Source of the DNA: Candidatus Moduliflexus flocculans
GTDB lineage: Bacteria; Moduliflexota; Moduliflexia; Moduliflexales; Moduliflexaceae
Direction: 5' to 3'
DNA: 64,000 bases
Assembly (NCBI GenBank): GCA_000739515.1
Contig: DF820456.1
Coordinates: 915,093-979,092, forward strand
The notes beneath the pieces are model-generated. The model saw only the letters and a list, made by a program, of their open reading frames with translations, did no database searches and was not told where the DNA came from. This document shows, piece after piece, positions 8,986 through 16,223 of this stretch (positions within the stretch are counted from its first letter, which is position 1; each line of letters opens with the position of its first letter). Made by a program: the position numbers and the translations under genes.

Positions 8986-9294
8986 TCAACCGCACGACCC
9001 TTGCTCGGCGAAGCGGACGATAAAGTCATCGCCCCAGAATGATTTTTTGAAATCAATCAACAAATTGCCATACACTGAGATAAAGCGTTTCAAATTCTGT
9101 GGAATCGTAAACTGAAAGCCATCCACTTCGATTGTTTCCTCTGCATGATGCGATTGGGACTGCACCAGCCCCATGCGTGGGCCGCCTCACCCAAACCCCA
9201 TAAACACGACATCCCAGATGGGCGAATGTTGTTCCGGCAAGCTCTGTGCCACTTCTTCCAGTTTTTGACGCGCTCGCTGCGTTAATGTAATCAT
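8986..9294 (-). CDS. IscA/HesB-like selenoprotein (UGA = Sec36)
   Basis: A 102-residue protein if the in-frame TGA at 9187-9189 is read as selenocysteine. Translation starts at ATG 9294, 5 bases after a perfect AGGAGG. Residues 1-35 give the HesB opening (MITLTQRARQKLEEVAQ ... WDVVFMGFG), then Sec36, then GGPRMGLVQ. The HesB-like family has VxxxGxGCGGPRxGL, so the UGA falls exactly on the conserved cysteine, and HesB-like proteins are an established bacterial selenoprotein family. The frame continues through VDGFQFTIP and LLIDFKKSFWGDDFIV to SCG at the C-terminus, with one Cys where relatives have a CxC. A SECIS-like hairpin follows the UGA. Role: iron-sulfur or redox chemistry, not proven. 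The alternative, a pseudogene with one nonsense codon, is unlikely given the intact promoter, ribosome site and hairpin. Confidence 0.85.
9151..9177 (-). promoter_or_regulatory. Bacterial SECIS-like hairpin
   Basis: On the mRNA, UGGGGCU pairs with AGUCCCA (7 bp, one G-U) around the loop GGUGC, and two further G-C pairs lie below a 2x2 internal loop. The loop begins 21 bases after the UGA and opens with GG. Bacterial SECIS elements are hairpins 16-37 bases behind the UGA with a G in the first two loop positions, so this fits. Confidence 0.7.
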
Positions 9295-9353
9295 AACATC
9301 CTCCTAAATTGTTTATTCGTTATACGGTCAATATTTTTTATATTGCAGATTAC

Positions 9354-9382
9354 AATATAAGAATATTCTTATATTCTGTCAA
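9354..9382 (-). promoter_or_regulatory. Consensus promoter overlapped by a perfect 22-bp palindrome
   Basis: Reading the minus strand: TTGACA (9377-9382), 17 bases, TATATT (9354-9359), about 60 bp before the selenoprotein ATG. A perfect palindrome centred on AAGAATATTCTT spans 9354-9375, covering the spacer and the -10 box. Bound protein there would block polymerase. ATA-rich palindromes of this kind are typical ArsR/SmtB operators, but the regulator is not in the window. Confidence 0.75.
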
Positions 9383-9498
9383 GAAAAAACTTACAAAACA
9401 ATGAGCCGAATAGATCAATGCTTGACTTTTTCCGCTCATGAATGGCATCGTCTTGCAGAAGTAGAGAACGTTTCTCCCATACGCCACCTGGCAACGAT

Positions 9499-9664
9499 TA
9501 TTCACTCATGTTACGCAGCCGATTCGAGACGAATGACCGCACACTCCCCTCCGGGGAGGAGTTGGGGGTGGGTTCTTGACACGAGCAATCACTCACGGAC
9601 GAACCCACCCCTTGCCCCTCCCAGGAGGGGAATTGTCGGCGGCGCTGCGTAACATCAGTTATTC
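9499..9664. mobile_element. MITE-like repeat, copy 2
   Basis: About 166 bp with termini ATGTTACGCAGC (9509-9520) and GCTGCGTAACAT inverted at the other end, extended imperfectly by TATTCACTC and CAGTTATTC. The interior is two C/G-rich palindromes separated by a GAGCAATCACTCACGGACG block. It is the inverse of the copy at 37403-37570 and nearly identical to it. No coding capacity. 9383-9498 holds nothing recognised. Confidence 0.8.
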
Positions 9665-9795
9665 ATTGCTTTCAGTACCTTACAAAAACGACAACGAATT
9701 GGAGAATACAACGAATCGAGAGGTGTGAGAACCGCTCTAATTCGTTCCTTTCTTCCATTCGTTGTCGTTTTTGTAAGGTTCTGAAATTCATTGCT
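9661..9795. mobile_element. 115-bp inverted-repeat element with 10-bp direct repeats
   Basis: The element 9671-9785 has roughly 30-bp inverted ends (TTCAG, one variable base, then ACCTTACAAAAACGACAACG). It is flanked by ATTCATTGCT at 9661-9670 and again at 9786-9795, as expected of a target duplication. Relatives of the ACAACGAATT hairpin occur at 63000-63088, 58639-58866 (outer layer) and, degraded, 35469-35566. Confidence 0.7.
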
Positions 9796-9814
9796 AATAA
9801 CAATATGGTGATAC

Positions 9815-10918
9815 ATGCGAATTGGAATTGACGCCAGAAAAATCCGCGATTTCGGGATCGGACAATACATCATGGCGCTGCTGACGCATCTCCCGGAATG
9901 TAACGATCACGACACGTTCGTGATTTTCCATTATTCTGACGATACATCGCTTATCCCTGCCCACGCCGGAAGATTTGAGCTTGTGACGGATGCGTCGCCG
10001 AAATATTCGCCGCAAGAACTTATTTTCTTGCCGCTTAAAATGGCTCGGCAGCGGCTCGATTTGTTCCATGCGCCGCATTACACGCTGCCGCCGATTCGCC
10101 CGTGCAAAGGGATTGTGACGATTCATGACGTGACGCATCTTCGCTTTCCCGAATATCTGCGCCATCTGGCGATGTATTACTACGCGAAAGGGATGATGTG
10201 GGCGGCGGCCAAAAGCGCGAAGGCCATCTTAACCGTCTCGGAATGCTCGAAACAGGACATCATTCGCTATCTCGGCGTGCCGCCGGAAAAAATCGAAGTG
10301 ATTCATAACGGCCTGACGCCGATTTCGCCGACGCAGAAGCGACGCGACGACCTTGCTGCGCAGTTCGGCATCCGCCAGCCCTATCTGCTCTATCTCGGCA
10401 ATTTTTTGCCGCATAAAAACGCCGCGACGCTGATTCAAGCGTTCAGTGTATTGAAACAACGCGACACCGACTTTCCGTATCAACTGGTATTAGCGGGAAA
10501 GCATGATCGCTTGCGGGAGCAATTGCTCGAGCAAATCCAGCAGGCACAGCTTGAGCGGGACGTGATTTTGACCGGTTTTGTTGAGCCGGAATGGGCGACG
10601 GCGCTCTATCATCATGCCGAGATGTTCGTCTATCCGTCGAAATACGAAGGTTTCGGCTTGCAGGCACTTGAAGCGATGGCCTGCGACGTGCCGGTGATTA
10701 TCGCCGAAGCCGGGGCACTGCCAGAAGTGGCCGGAGATGCCGCGCTCCGTTTTGACCCGAATTCAGCGGAACAGTTGGCGGAACGCATCCTCGAATTGGC
10801 GTCAACGCCGATATTGCGGGAAACGCTGATTCAGCGCGGACGGCAACAAATCCAGAAATTTTCGTGGCGCGAGATGGCGCGAAAAACAGCGGCAGCGTAT
10901 CGGCGCGTGTTAGAATGA
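9815..10918 (+). CDS. Family 4 glycosyltransferase
   Basis: A 367-residue GT-B enzyme. The N-terminal domain begins MRIGIDARKI and holds HAPHYTLPP. The C-terminal nucleotide-sugar domain has the family signatures VIHNGL, YLGNFLPHKN, LTGFVEPEWA and YPSKYEGFGLQALEAMACD, whose EGFGLQALE block includes the EX7E glutamates of retaining GT4 enzymes. It should transfer a sugar from an NDP donor to a lipid-linked or surface glycan at the inner face of the membrane. No glycan operon surrounds it. The start has only a weak ribosome site (GGTG). Acceptor unknown. Confidence 0.92.
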   Translation: MRIGIDARKIRDFGIGQYIMALLTHLPECNDHDTFVIFHYSDDTSLIPAHAGRFELVTDASPKYSPQELIFLPLKMARQRLDLFHAPHYTLPPIRPCKGIVTIHDVTHLRFPEYLRHLAMYYYAKGMMWAAAKSAKAILTVSECSKQDIIRYLGVPPEKIEVIHNGLTPISPTQKRRDDLAAQFGIRQPYLLYLGNFLPHKNAATLIQAFSVLKQRDTDFPYQLVLAGKHDRLREQLLEQIQQAQLERDVILTGFVEPEWATALYHHAEMFVYPSKYEGFGLQALEAMACDVPVIIAEAGALPEVAGDAALRFDPNSAEQLAERILELASTPILRETLIQRGRQQIQKFSWREMARKTAAAYRRVLE

Positions 10919-10921
10919 TGG

Positions 10922-10954
10922 AGACCGCACAGGTTTCAAAAACCTGTGCGGTCT
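10922..10954. terminator. 15-bp-arm hairpin between convergent genes
   Basis: AGACCGCACAGGTTT and its complement with a 3-base loop, starting 4 bases after the glycosyltransferase stop. The last codons of the convergent MBL gene lie inside it. Same family as 3801 and 44239. Confidence 0.6.
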
Positions 10955-11787
10955 GCTTGACTGTAAAACGCATGAAACCGCTGCAAACTCTGCTCTTTCA
11001 GCCAGAACATGTCGGGCGTCACGTCAAACGTCGCGGGCGCGTGAATCTGCCGCCAATCGTCTCCGCGCTGAATTGTCTCTATTGTGGCGGTTTTTAATTG
11101 CTGCAAAAAGCGGAGTTCCTTCTCGACGGTTTCTTTGCCGCAGATCGCGCCATGTCCCGGCACGAACCGCTCGACGTCAAGCGCAAGCAGTCCTTTCAGC
11201 ACGTTCATCCAACGTTCTGGATCACAGGTTGCGTCGCCGCTGTATGGAAATGCATCGGCAAACAGCAGATCGCCGGTAAACACGATGTTTTCGTCCGGCA
11301 GATAGGCATACGTGGAACAACTGGTATGCCCGCCGACATGAGGCAATTCCACGCGGCGTCTGCTGTCGCAAATCGTGATTGCGTCGTCAAATCGAATTGT
11401 CGGCAGCAATACTTCCACCTGATCCAGCCATTCCGCATCCGCCGGAGTCTGTCGTTTCCATTCCGCGAATCCTTCCGGCGTCCACTCGGTCGCCTTGCGG
11501 CGAGTCAGCGTTTCGGCCAGTGGCGTCGAACCAACAATGCAGGTGTCGGCAAACGCCACGGCGCCAAATGAATGATCGGTATGGTGATGCGTGATCAGCA
11601 AAAATTTCACCGGCAACTGAAAATGGGTTTCGACCAATTGCCGGAAATGCCGCGCTGATCGCGGTTTCATCGTCGTGTCAACCATGACGATGAAATCATC
11701 AAACGCGATTGCTCCGGCGTTGCTATCCAGGCCCTGCGTCACGGCAACGGTCTTTTCAGTGAGAAATTGCAAGCTGAAATTATTCAT
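10936..11787 (-). CDS. MBL-fold metallo-hydrolase
   Basis: A 283-residue metallo-beta-lactamase-fold protein. The metal site reads HHHTDH (about residue 78 from this start), then GGHTSCS, FTGDLLF and VPGHG, the usual order of His, His/Asp and His ligands for a dinuclear zinc or iron centre. The open frame could begin at 11823, but those codons lie inside a palindromic repeat, so the ATG at 11787 (MNNFSLQFL) is preferred. It resembles the quinoprotein-relay or SoxH type of MBL hydrolases. The substrate cannot be told. The C-terminal codons are part of a hairpin, so the tail may have been altered by the repeat. Confidence 0.88.
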   Translation of the reverse strand: MNNFSLQFLTEKTVAVTQGLDSNAGAIAFDDFIVMVDTTMKPRSARHFRQLVETHFQLPVKFLLITHHHTDHSFGAVAFADTCIVGSTPLAETLTRRKATEWTPEGFAEWKRQTPADAEWLDQVEVLLPTIRFDDAITICDSRRRVELPHVGGHTSCSTYAYLPDENIVFTGDLLFADAFPYSGDATCDPERWMNVLKGLLALDVERFVPGHGAICGKETVEKELRFLQQLKTATIETIQRGDDWRQIHAPATFDVTPDMFWLKEQSLQRFHAFYSQADRTGF

Positions 11788-11805
11788 AATTTTCGGAAAA
11801 TCGAA

Positions 11806-11836
11806 GGAGTCAGACACTTTCAAAGTGTCTGACTCC
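11806..11836. repeat. GTCAGACAC-family palindrome between MFS and MBL genes
   Basis: GGAGTCAGACACTTT and its complement with one central base. It lies between the MFS stop (11838) and the MBL start, both on the minus strand. Confidence 0.75.
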
Positions 11837-11837
11837 T

Positions 11838-13037
11838 TTATGTTAGTTTCACTTTATAAATGCGCAAAAGCGCCAAAAATGTCACTGCCATCAGCACGCA
11901 AAACAGGACGTTCATGCTGAAGCCGATCTGCAAGCCGAACCAATCGTTGCACAGCCCGATAATCCAGGGGCCGAGCGCTCCGCCTGCGCCCGCAAACGCG
12001 AACAGCACACCCATCAGTGTTCCCACGTTTTCTTTGTGTAAATCGGAGACAGCGGCGACAATCGTCGGAAAGATAATCGAGAAGAAAAAGCCGGTCGAGG
12101 GAATCAAGATCAGGGTGGCATTCGTCCCGAAAATGCCGACAGCCACGCACACGGCGGAAGCGGTTGACGCAAAAAACAGGCTGTTCATATACCCGATGCG
12201 ATCCACTAAAAAGCTTCCGACGAGGCGGCCAGCCGTCAACATGCCAAAATAAATGGCGAGATAACGCGAACTTCCGCCGACCGACATCGCTTTTGTTTTT
12301 TGCAGAAATTCGCCTGACCAGGAGGCGATGCCGATTTCAGCGGCGACATACAGGCCGATAGCGGCGTAAAAGAGCAGCATATCCGGCGTCAGCGCCGATT
12401 TTCTGATGGCGTGAATGTCAAAGCCGTTTTCTCCGGCGGTTTTGTGGTGCGGGTAGGAAATGAACAGGAAAAATAAGAGCAGAAAAATCACGGGGGCGAG
12501 GCTGTATTGATAAACCTGCCGCCAGGAAAATTCCGCTTCCAGCATTCGGCCTGAATAGATTGGCGCGACCATTGAGCCAAAGCCGTGAAAGAAGCCTAAT
12601 AAGCTGAGAAACCGCCCTTTCGCTTCATGGTAAATATCCACGATAATCAGGTTGCCGCCGACCTCGATGCAGCCGAGTCCGAAACCGATCAGCGTCATCG
12701 CGGCAATCAGCAGGATGTAGGCGCTGGAAAAACTATAGCCCACAATGCCAACAATCACAAACGAGCAAAACGTCAGGATAATCGCCTTTTTCCCGGCAAT
12801 ATCAGACAGCGGGCCGGTCAACAGCGTCGCGACAAGAAAGCCGATATACGCGCCGAAAAGAATTGTTCCGCCCTGCGCATAGGTAAACTTCAGTTCCTCA
12901 AGCAGCGGCGGAATGGTTAATCCCTTGAGATTGTCAATAAAGCCAAACAGAAAAAACCCAAAAAACGCGCCAAACGTAATCAGGCGGCGCGTCATGGCAG
13001 ACATCGTCTGCGATGAATCGGCGAGAGTTGACTGCAT
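11838..13037 (-). CDS. Major facilitator superfamily transporter
   Basis: A 399-residue protein with 12 hydrophobic segments. The MFS signature after TM2 is present (GPLSDIAGKK), with a matching LVDRIGY in the second half after TM8. The layout (FGFIDNLKG in TM1, NLIIVDIYH in TM4-5) resembles the fucose/glucose:H+ symporter (FHS) branch, so a sugar is the likeliest substrate, but this is inference. An N-terminal 18-residue polar lead precedes TM1. It stands on the same strand as the MBL gene, which lies downstream past a palindrome. Confidence 0.9.
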   Translation of the reverse strand: MQSTLADSSQTMSAMTRRLITFGAFFGFFLFGFIDNLKGLTIPPLLEELKFTYAQGGTILFGAYIGFLVATLLTGPLSDIAGKKAIILTFCSFVIVGIVGYSFSSAYILLIAAMTLIGFGLGCIEVGGNLIIVDIYHEAKGRFLSLLGFFHGFGSMVAPIYSGRMLEAEFSWRQVYQYSLAPVIFLLLFFLFISYPHHKTAGENGFDIHAIRKSALTPDMLLFYAAIGLYVAAEIGIASWSGEFLQKTKAMSVGGSSRYLAIYFGMLTAGRLVGSFLVDRIGYMNSLFFASTASAVCVAVGIFGTNATLILIPSTGFFFSIIFPTIVAAVSDLHKENVGTLMGVLFAFAGAGGALGPWIIGLCNDWFGLQIGFSMNVLFCVLMAVTFLALLRIYKVKLT

Positions 13038-13111
13038 GAATAAAATTCGTTGGCAAAAGCGCGATATTCGGCATCAGCCAAACATCGCGCTTGCCACGCT
13101 ATCCGTAACGC

Positions 13112-13185
13112 AGGAGTGCAAAAGCTTGCTTTTGCTGTCTGATGAAGTCAGGCGATGCGCGGCAAAAGCAAGCTTTTACACTCCT
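13112..13185. repeat. 74-bp inverted repeat, GCAAAAGCTTGC family
   Basis: 24-bp arms (core GTGCAAAAGCTTGCTTTTGC) around CTGATGAAGTCAGG. It is nearly the same as the element between hgcA and hgcB at 20272-20348, including the inner CTGATGAA.TCAGG mini-hairpin; a weaker relative is at 17964-17999. It lies in the gap between the ADP-ribosylglycohydrolase and MFS genes. Confidence 0.75.
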
Positions 13186-13272
13186 ACCCAATCATAATGA
13201 ATAATGCGGTACAAGGATGCGTCTAAGAAAGGGTTCCAATATCATCCTGTCTTACTCCTATCCCTGTAGATG

Positions 13273-14403
13273 TTAATATGGCGGCAGCAACCGCCTGAAT
13301 CCGTGATACAGTACAACGACAGCAAAGACAAAATTTCTGGCCAACAGTAATGGAAACGCGATATTGACCGTTTTCAACGAATCTCCCAAGCGGGCTTGTT
13401 CTAACTGACGCGCTACCATTTTCATAAATCCGACAGATTCAGGATATTCGAGGATTCCATCAATCCACGCTCGCGGAATGCCTTCGACGCCGACGCGCGC
13501 CCCGATGATAGCGCCGAGGATCGCACCGGTCGTGTCGGTATCGCCGCCGCAGGCGATGATGTCTAACAGCGCGGCTTTGAAATTAGCAGGATGGCGCAGC
13601 CAGGCGTGAATGACCGCCGGAACGGTATGGTAGATATAGCCGCTGATGCCTTGTTTCGCGTTTGGCGCGAGGCGCTGATAAAAATCGGTGGTCGCCTCGT
13701 TTTTGCTGATGCTTTCCGCTACATCGCGCATCAACGCGAAAAATTCCTCATCAGAACAACACCTCACCCCAAGCCCTCTCCTAAGGAGAGGGGAAAATTG
13801 ACTTCCCTCCCTGCTGGGGAGGGGTTCATCCGCAAGCGCGGAGCGCAGCGCCGCAAGATACGCTGCGCCATCAATCGTCGCGCCTGTCGCGCTTAGATGC
13901 GCCGCTAACGCCACTGCGAACGCGCCGATATACGCTTTCGGATCGGTGTGCGTGATGATCGTTGAGCGTCGCACAAATGCTTTCATCCGCTCAATATCAG
14001 CGCCATACATCACGCCGATGATTGCGCTCCGCATCGCCGGTCCGTTTCCGGCGGAAAACACGCCGCTTTTGTGCGGCGAAACGCCGACGCAAAGCTTGAG
14101 GCAGGCTCGCAGTGTCGCTAACCCGATACCGGCAGGCAATCCTAAAAACCACCAGCGCAGCCGCCGCGCCAACGATTTCGAGAATCTTTCCGGGTCGCCG
14201 CCTGAATCAATCACCGCCTGGGCGACCATCAGCGCATGTTCGGTGTCGTCGGAAATCATGCCGCGCCCGAAAAGAAAATGATGGCGTTCCCGCCGAGGGA
14301 ACAGACGACTTGCCCGACGAAGCGACAACCCCTCATAAGGCAAGCCGAGACTGTCGCCGACCGCCGCGCCGATGATGCATCCTTCGAACGCCTTGATGGT
14401 CAT
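13273..14403 (-). CDS. ADP-ribosylglycohydrolase (DraG-like) with in-frame repeat insertion
   Basis: A 376-residue enzyme of the DraG/ARH family, which removes ADP-ribose from proteins or small molecules using two Mg ions. Metal-binding blocks are SDDTEH (51-56), THTD (151-154) and GGDTDTTGAILGAIIG near residue 285. Residues about 193-217 (DEPLPSREGSQFSPLLRRG...) are not family sequence: they are read through a G/C-rich palindromic repeat (13753-13827) that also occurs in intergenic space. The insertion keeps the frame and falls in a surface loop region between helices (inference). A hydrophobic, basic tail after residue 350 is also unusual. It sits 53 bp downstream of guaB. Confidence 0.9.
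   Translation of the reverse strand: MTIKAFEGCIIGAAVGDSLGLPYEGLSLRRASRLFPRRERHHFLFGRGMISDDTEHALMVAQAVIDSGGDPERFSKSLARRLRWWFLGLPAGIGLATLRACLKLCVGVSPHKSGVFSAGNGPAMRSAIIGVMYGADIERMKAFVRRSTIITHTDPKAYIGAFAVALAAHLSATGATIDGAAYLAALRSALADEPLPSREGSQFSPLLRRGLGVRCCSDEEFFALMRDVAESISKNEATTDFYQRLAPNAKQGISGYIYHTVPAVIHAWLRHPANFKAALLDIIACGGDTDTTGAILGAIIGARVGVEGIPRAWIDGILEYPESVGFMKMVARQLEQARLGDSLKTVNIAFPLLLARNFVFAVVVLYHGFRRLLPPY
13753..13827. repeat. C-rich palindromic repeat inside a coding sequence
   Basis: CCTCACCCCAAGCCCTCTCC then AAGGAGAGGGG, and a second CCTCCC...GGGAGGGG hairpin. Its length preserves the reading frame of the ADP-ribosylglycohydrolase. Similar C-rich hairpins are at 5526-5562, inside the 166-bp repeats, and inside the nSTAND gene at 52961-53005. 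Confidence 0.7.
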
Positions 14404-14418
14404 ATAAAATTTCTGCGC

Positions 14419-14452
14419 GTAGAGACGAGACGCCCCGTCGGGGTGTCTCTAC
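14419..14452. repeat. GTAGAGAC inverted repeat after guaB
   Basis: GTAGAGACGAGACGCCCC pairs with GGGGTGTCTCTAC. It lies between the guaB stop at 14457 and the glycohydrolase start at 14403. Relatives at 3757-3782 and 16174-16199. Confidence 0.65.
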
Positions 14453-14456
14453 AAAA

Positions 14457-15959
14457 TTACATATATTTCGGCGCTTTGTAGGAATACATGTCATGCACGC
14501 CGCCTTCGATCTGCGCCGACATGGAGCGGCCTTCGAAGCGGAGTTCGCCGCTATATAAAGCATTATGCAATTCCGCGACATTGCGCTTGCCGAGGTCTTG
14601 AAACGCGTGTTTCAAGCCCTGAATCAGGTACGGCACATAATCGAAGACCGAGCCTTTGTCCACGACGCTGCCGCTGACGCCCTGCGCCACTTTGACCTTG
14701 CTTTCTTCCGTGAAATAGCGCTTGCCGCCGCCTTTTTCCATCGCTTCGAGCGACGCCATGCCGCGATAGCGTTTCAGGCGAACGCCGTTTTCATAAAAAT
14801 AATCTCCCGGCGCTTCCTGCGTGCCAGCGAACATCGAGCCCATCATCGGCGCGGATGCGCCAATCGCGAGGGCTTTGGCGATATGGCCGATATTGGCAAT
14901 GCCGCCGTCGGCGATGACCGGCACGTCGAATTGCCAGGCATATTTGGCGCAGCGATACACCGCCGTCGCCTGCGAGCGTCCGCACGCCATCGTGGTTTGC
15001 GTCGTGCAGATTGATCCCGGACCCATGCCGATCCGCAGGGCGTCCGCGCCCGCTTCAATCAATTTCGCGCATTGCTCTTCCGTCACGACATTGCCGCCGA
15101 TCACCTCTATTTCAGGATGATGCTGTTTAATATACCGAATCATCTCGATCTGATAAATCGAATTTCCCTGCGCAGAGTCCACGACAATCACATCCACGCC
15201 GACTTTCGCGAGCTCGGCCAGTCGTTCTTTCGACTCTTCGCGGGTCGAAATCGCCGCGCCGACACGCAATTGCTTGCGGGCGTCTTTCGAGGAAAAGGGA
15301 TATTCTTTATTTTTCAGCAAATCGTTGCGGCTCATTAACGCGACGAGATTGCCGGCGTCGTCCACAATCGGGAGTTTCCCTTTTTTCGAAGCGCGGAGAA
15401 TCTTATTGGCGTCCGACAGCGAAATTCCCTGCGGCGCGGTCAGCACGTTTTTTGTCATCACTTCCGACAGCTTGCGGCTGCGGTCTTTTTCGAAATCAAT
15501 GTCGCGATTCGTCACGATGCCGACGAGTTTGGAGCGCAATTGGCCGTTTTCCGTGATCGGAATCCCGGAAAAATTATATTTGCGCTTGATCTCGTCCACG
15601 TCCGCAATCGTATGCTCCGGCGACAGCACCATCGGATGCGTGATGAAGCCGTTTTCGTAGCGCTTGACCTCTCGCACCTGTTCGGCCTGCTCCGCGATGG
15701 TGTTGTTATAATGAATGATGCCGATTCCGCCGAGCAGCGCAAGGCTGATCGCCATTTTCGCCTCGGTCACGGTATCCATCGGGCTTGACACAATCGGGTT
15801 TTTCAGGCGGATGTTGCGAGTTAAACGGGTTTCAAGCGTCACATCTTCCGGCAAAAAATCAATGTATCCCGGTAAAATAATAAAATCATTGTAGGCTAAT
15901 CCAAATCCGGCCTGAAATAACTCGCTGGCGGAAAAGCCGTCACGTGTGATGTTTTCCAT
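14457..15959 (-). CDS. guaB: IMP dehydrogenase GuaB
   Basis: A 500-residue enzyme converting IMP to XMP with NAD, the committed step to GMP. The catalytic loop reads [11 protein letters not shown] with its cysteine, followed by [22 protein letters not shown] for phosphate binding and the flap around [15 protein letters not shown]. Two CBS domains lie between about residues 105 and 220 ([11 protein letters not shown] and [13 protein letters not shown]). The ribosome site is CCAGGGAGGAACATCT. The ending ...[18 protein letters not shown] resembles eukaryote-like and some bacterial IMPDHs more than E. coli GuaB. guaA is not nearby. Confidence 0.97.
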   Translation of the reverse strand: MENITRDGFSASELFQAGFGLAYNDFIILPGYIDFLPEDVTLETRLTRNIRLKNPIVSSPMDTVTEAKMAISLALLGGIGIIHYNNTIAEQAEQVREVKRYENGFITHPMVLSPEHTIADVDEIKRKYNFSGIPITENGQLRSKLVGIVTNRDIDFEKDRSRKLSEVMTKNVLTAPQGISLSDANKILRASKKGKLPIVDDAGNLVALMSRNDLLKNKEYPFSSKDARKQLRVGAAISTREESKERLAELAKVGVDVIVVDSAQGNSIYQIEMIRYIKQHHPEIEVIGGNVVTEEQCAKLIEAGADALRIGMGPGSICTTQTTMACGRSQATAVYRCAKYAWQFDVPVIADGGIANIGHIAKALAIGASAPMMGSMFAGTQEAPGDYFYENGVRLKRYRGMASLEAMEKGGGKRYFTEESKVKVAQGVSGSVVDKGSVFDYVPYLIQGLKHAFQDLGKRNVAELHNALYSGELRFEGRSMSAQIEGGVHDMYSYKAPKYM

Positions 15960-16173
15960 AGATGTTCCTCCCTGGTGTCTATTTAAAATTACGCATACGT
16001 TATGATAAAAAAGCCTTCATCCATTTTCCCGCTGTTTGTTGTCAAGCGAGGAGTGATAAAAATTCATGACGTTTTTTGACAAGCATTCAATCTACATTTT
16101 TATACTCAACAGGATTTTGGGAAGGGAAGAGTGGATGTAATGCCAGTTGTGTCTGAAAATACTGCATTTTCCT

Positions 16174-16199
16174 TAGAGACGCGCTGCCGCGCGTCTCTA
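16174..16199. repeat. TAGAGACGCGC inverted repeat
   Basis: A 12-bp-arm hairpin 25 bp past the stop of the flavodoxin-SCP2 gene, so it may end that transcript. The rest of 15960-16223 is AT-rich with no gene recognised. Confidence 0.55.
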
Positions 16200-16223
16200 C
16201 ACATGATGACATGACGCATTATC

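Noticed and set aside
8774-9056. Minus-strand ORFs of 72-73 codons after the HesB-like gene
   Set aside because: No ribosome site, they overlap the hairpin at 8951-8979 and the 3' end of the selenoprotein gene, and the translation is low-complexity without family features.
9187-9189. Nonsense mutation making the HesB-like gene a pseudogene
   Set aside because: The stop is TGA exactly at the family's Cys/Sec position, everything else in the gene is intact, and a hairpin with SECIS spacing follows.
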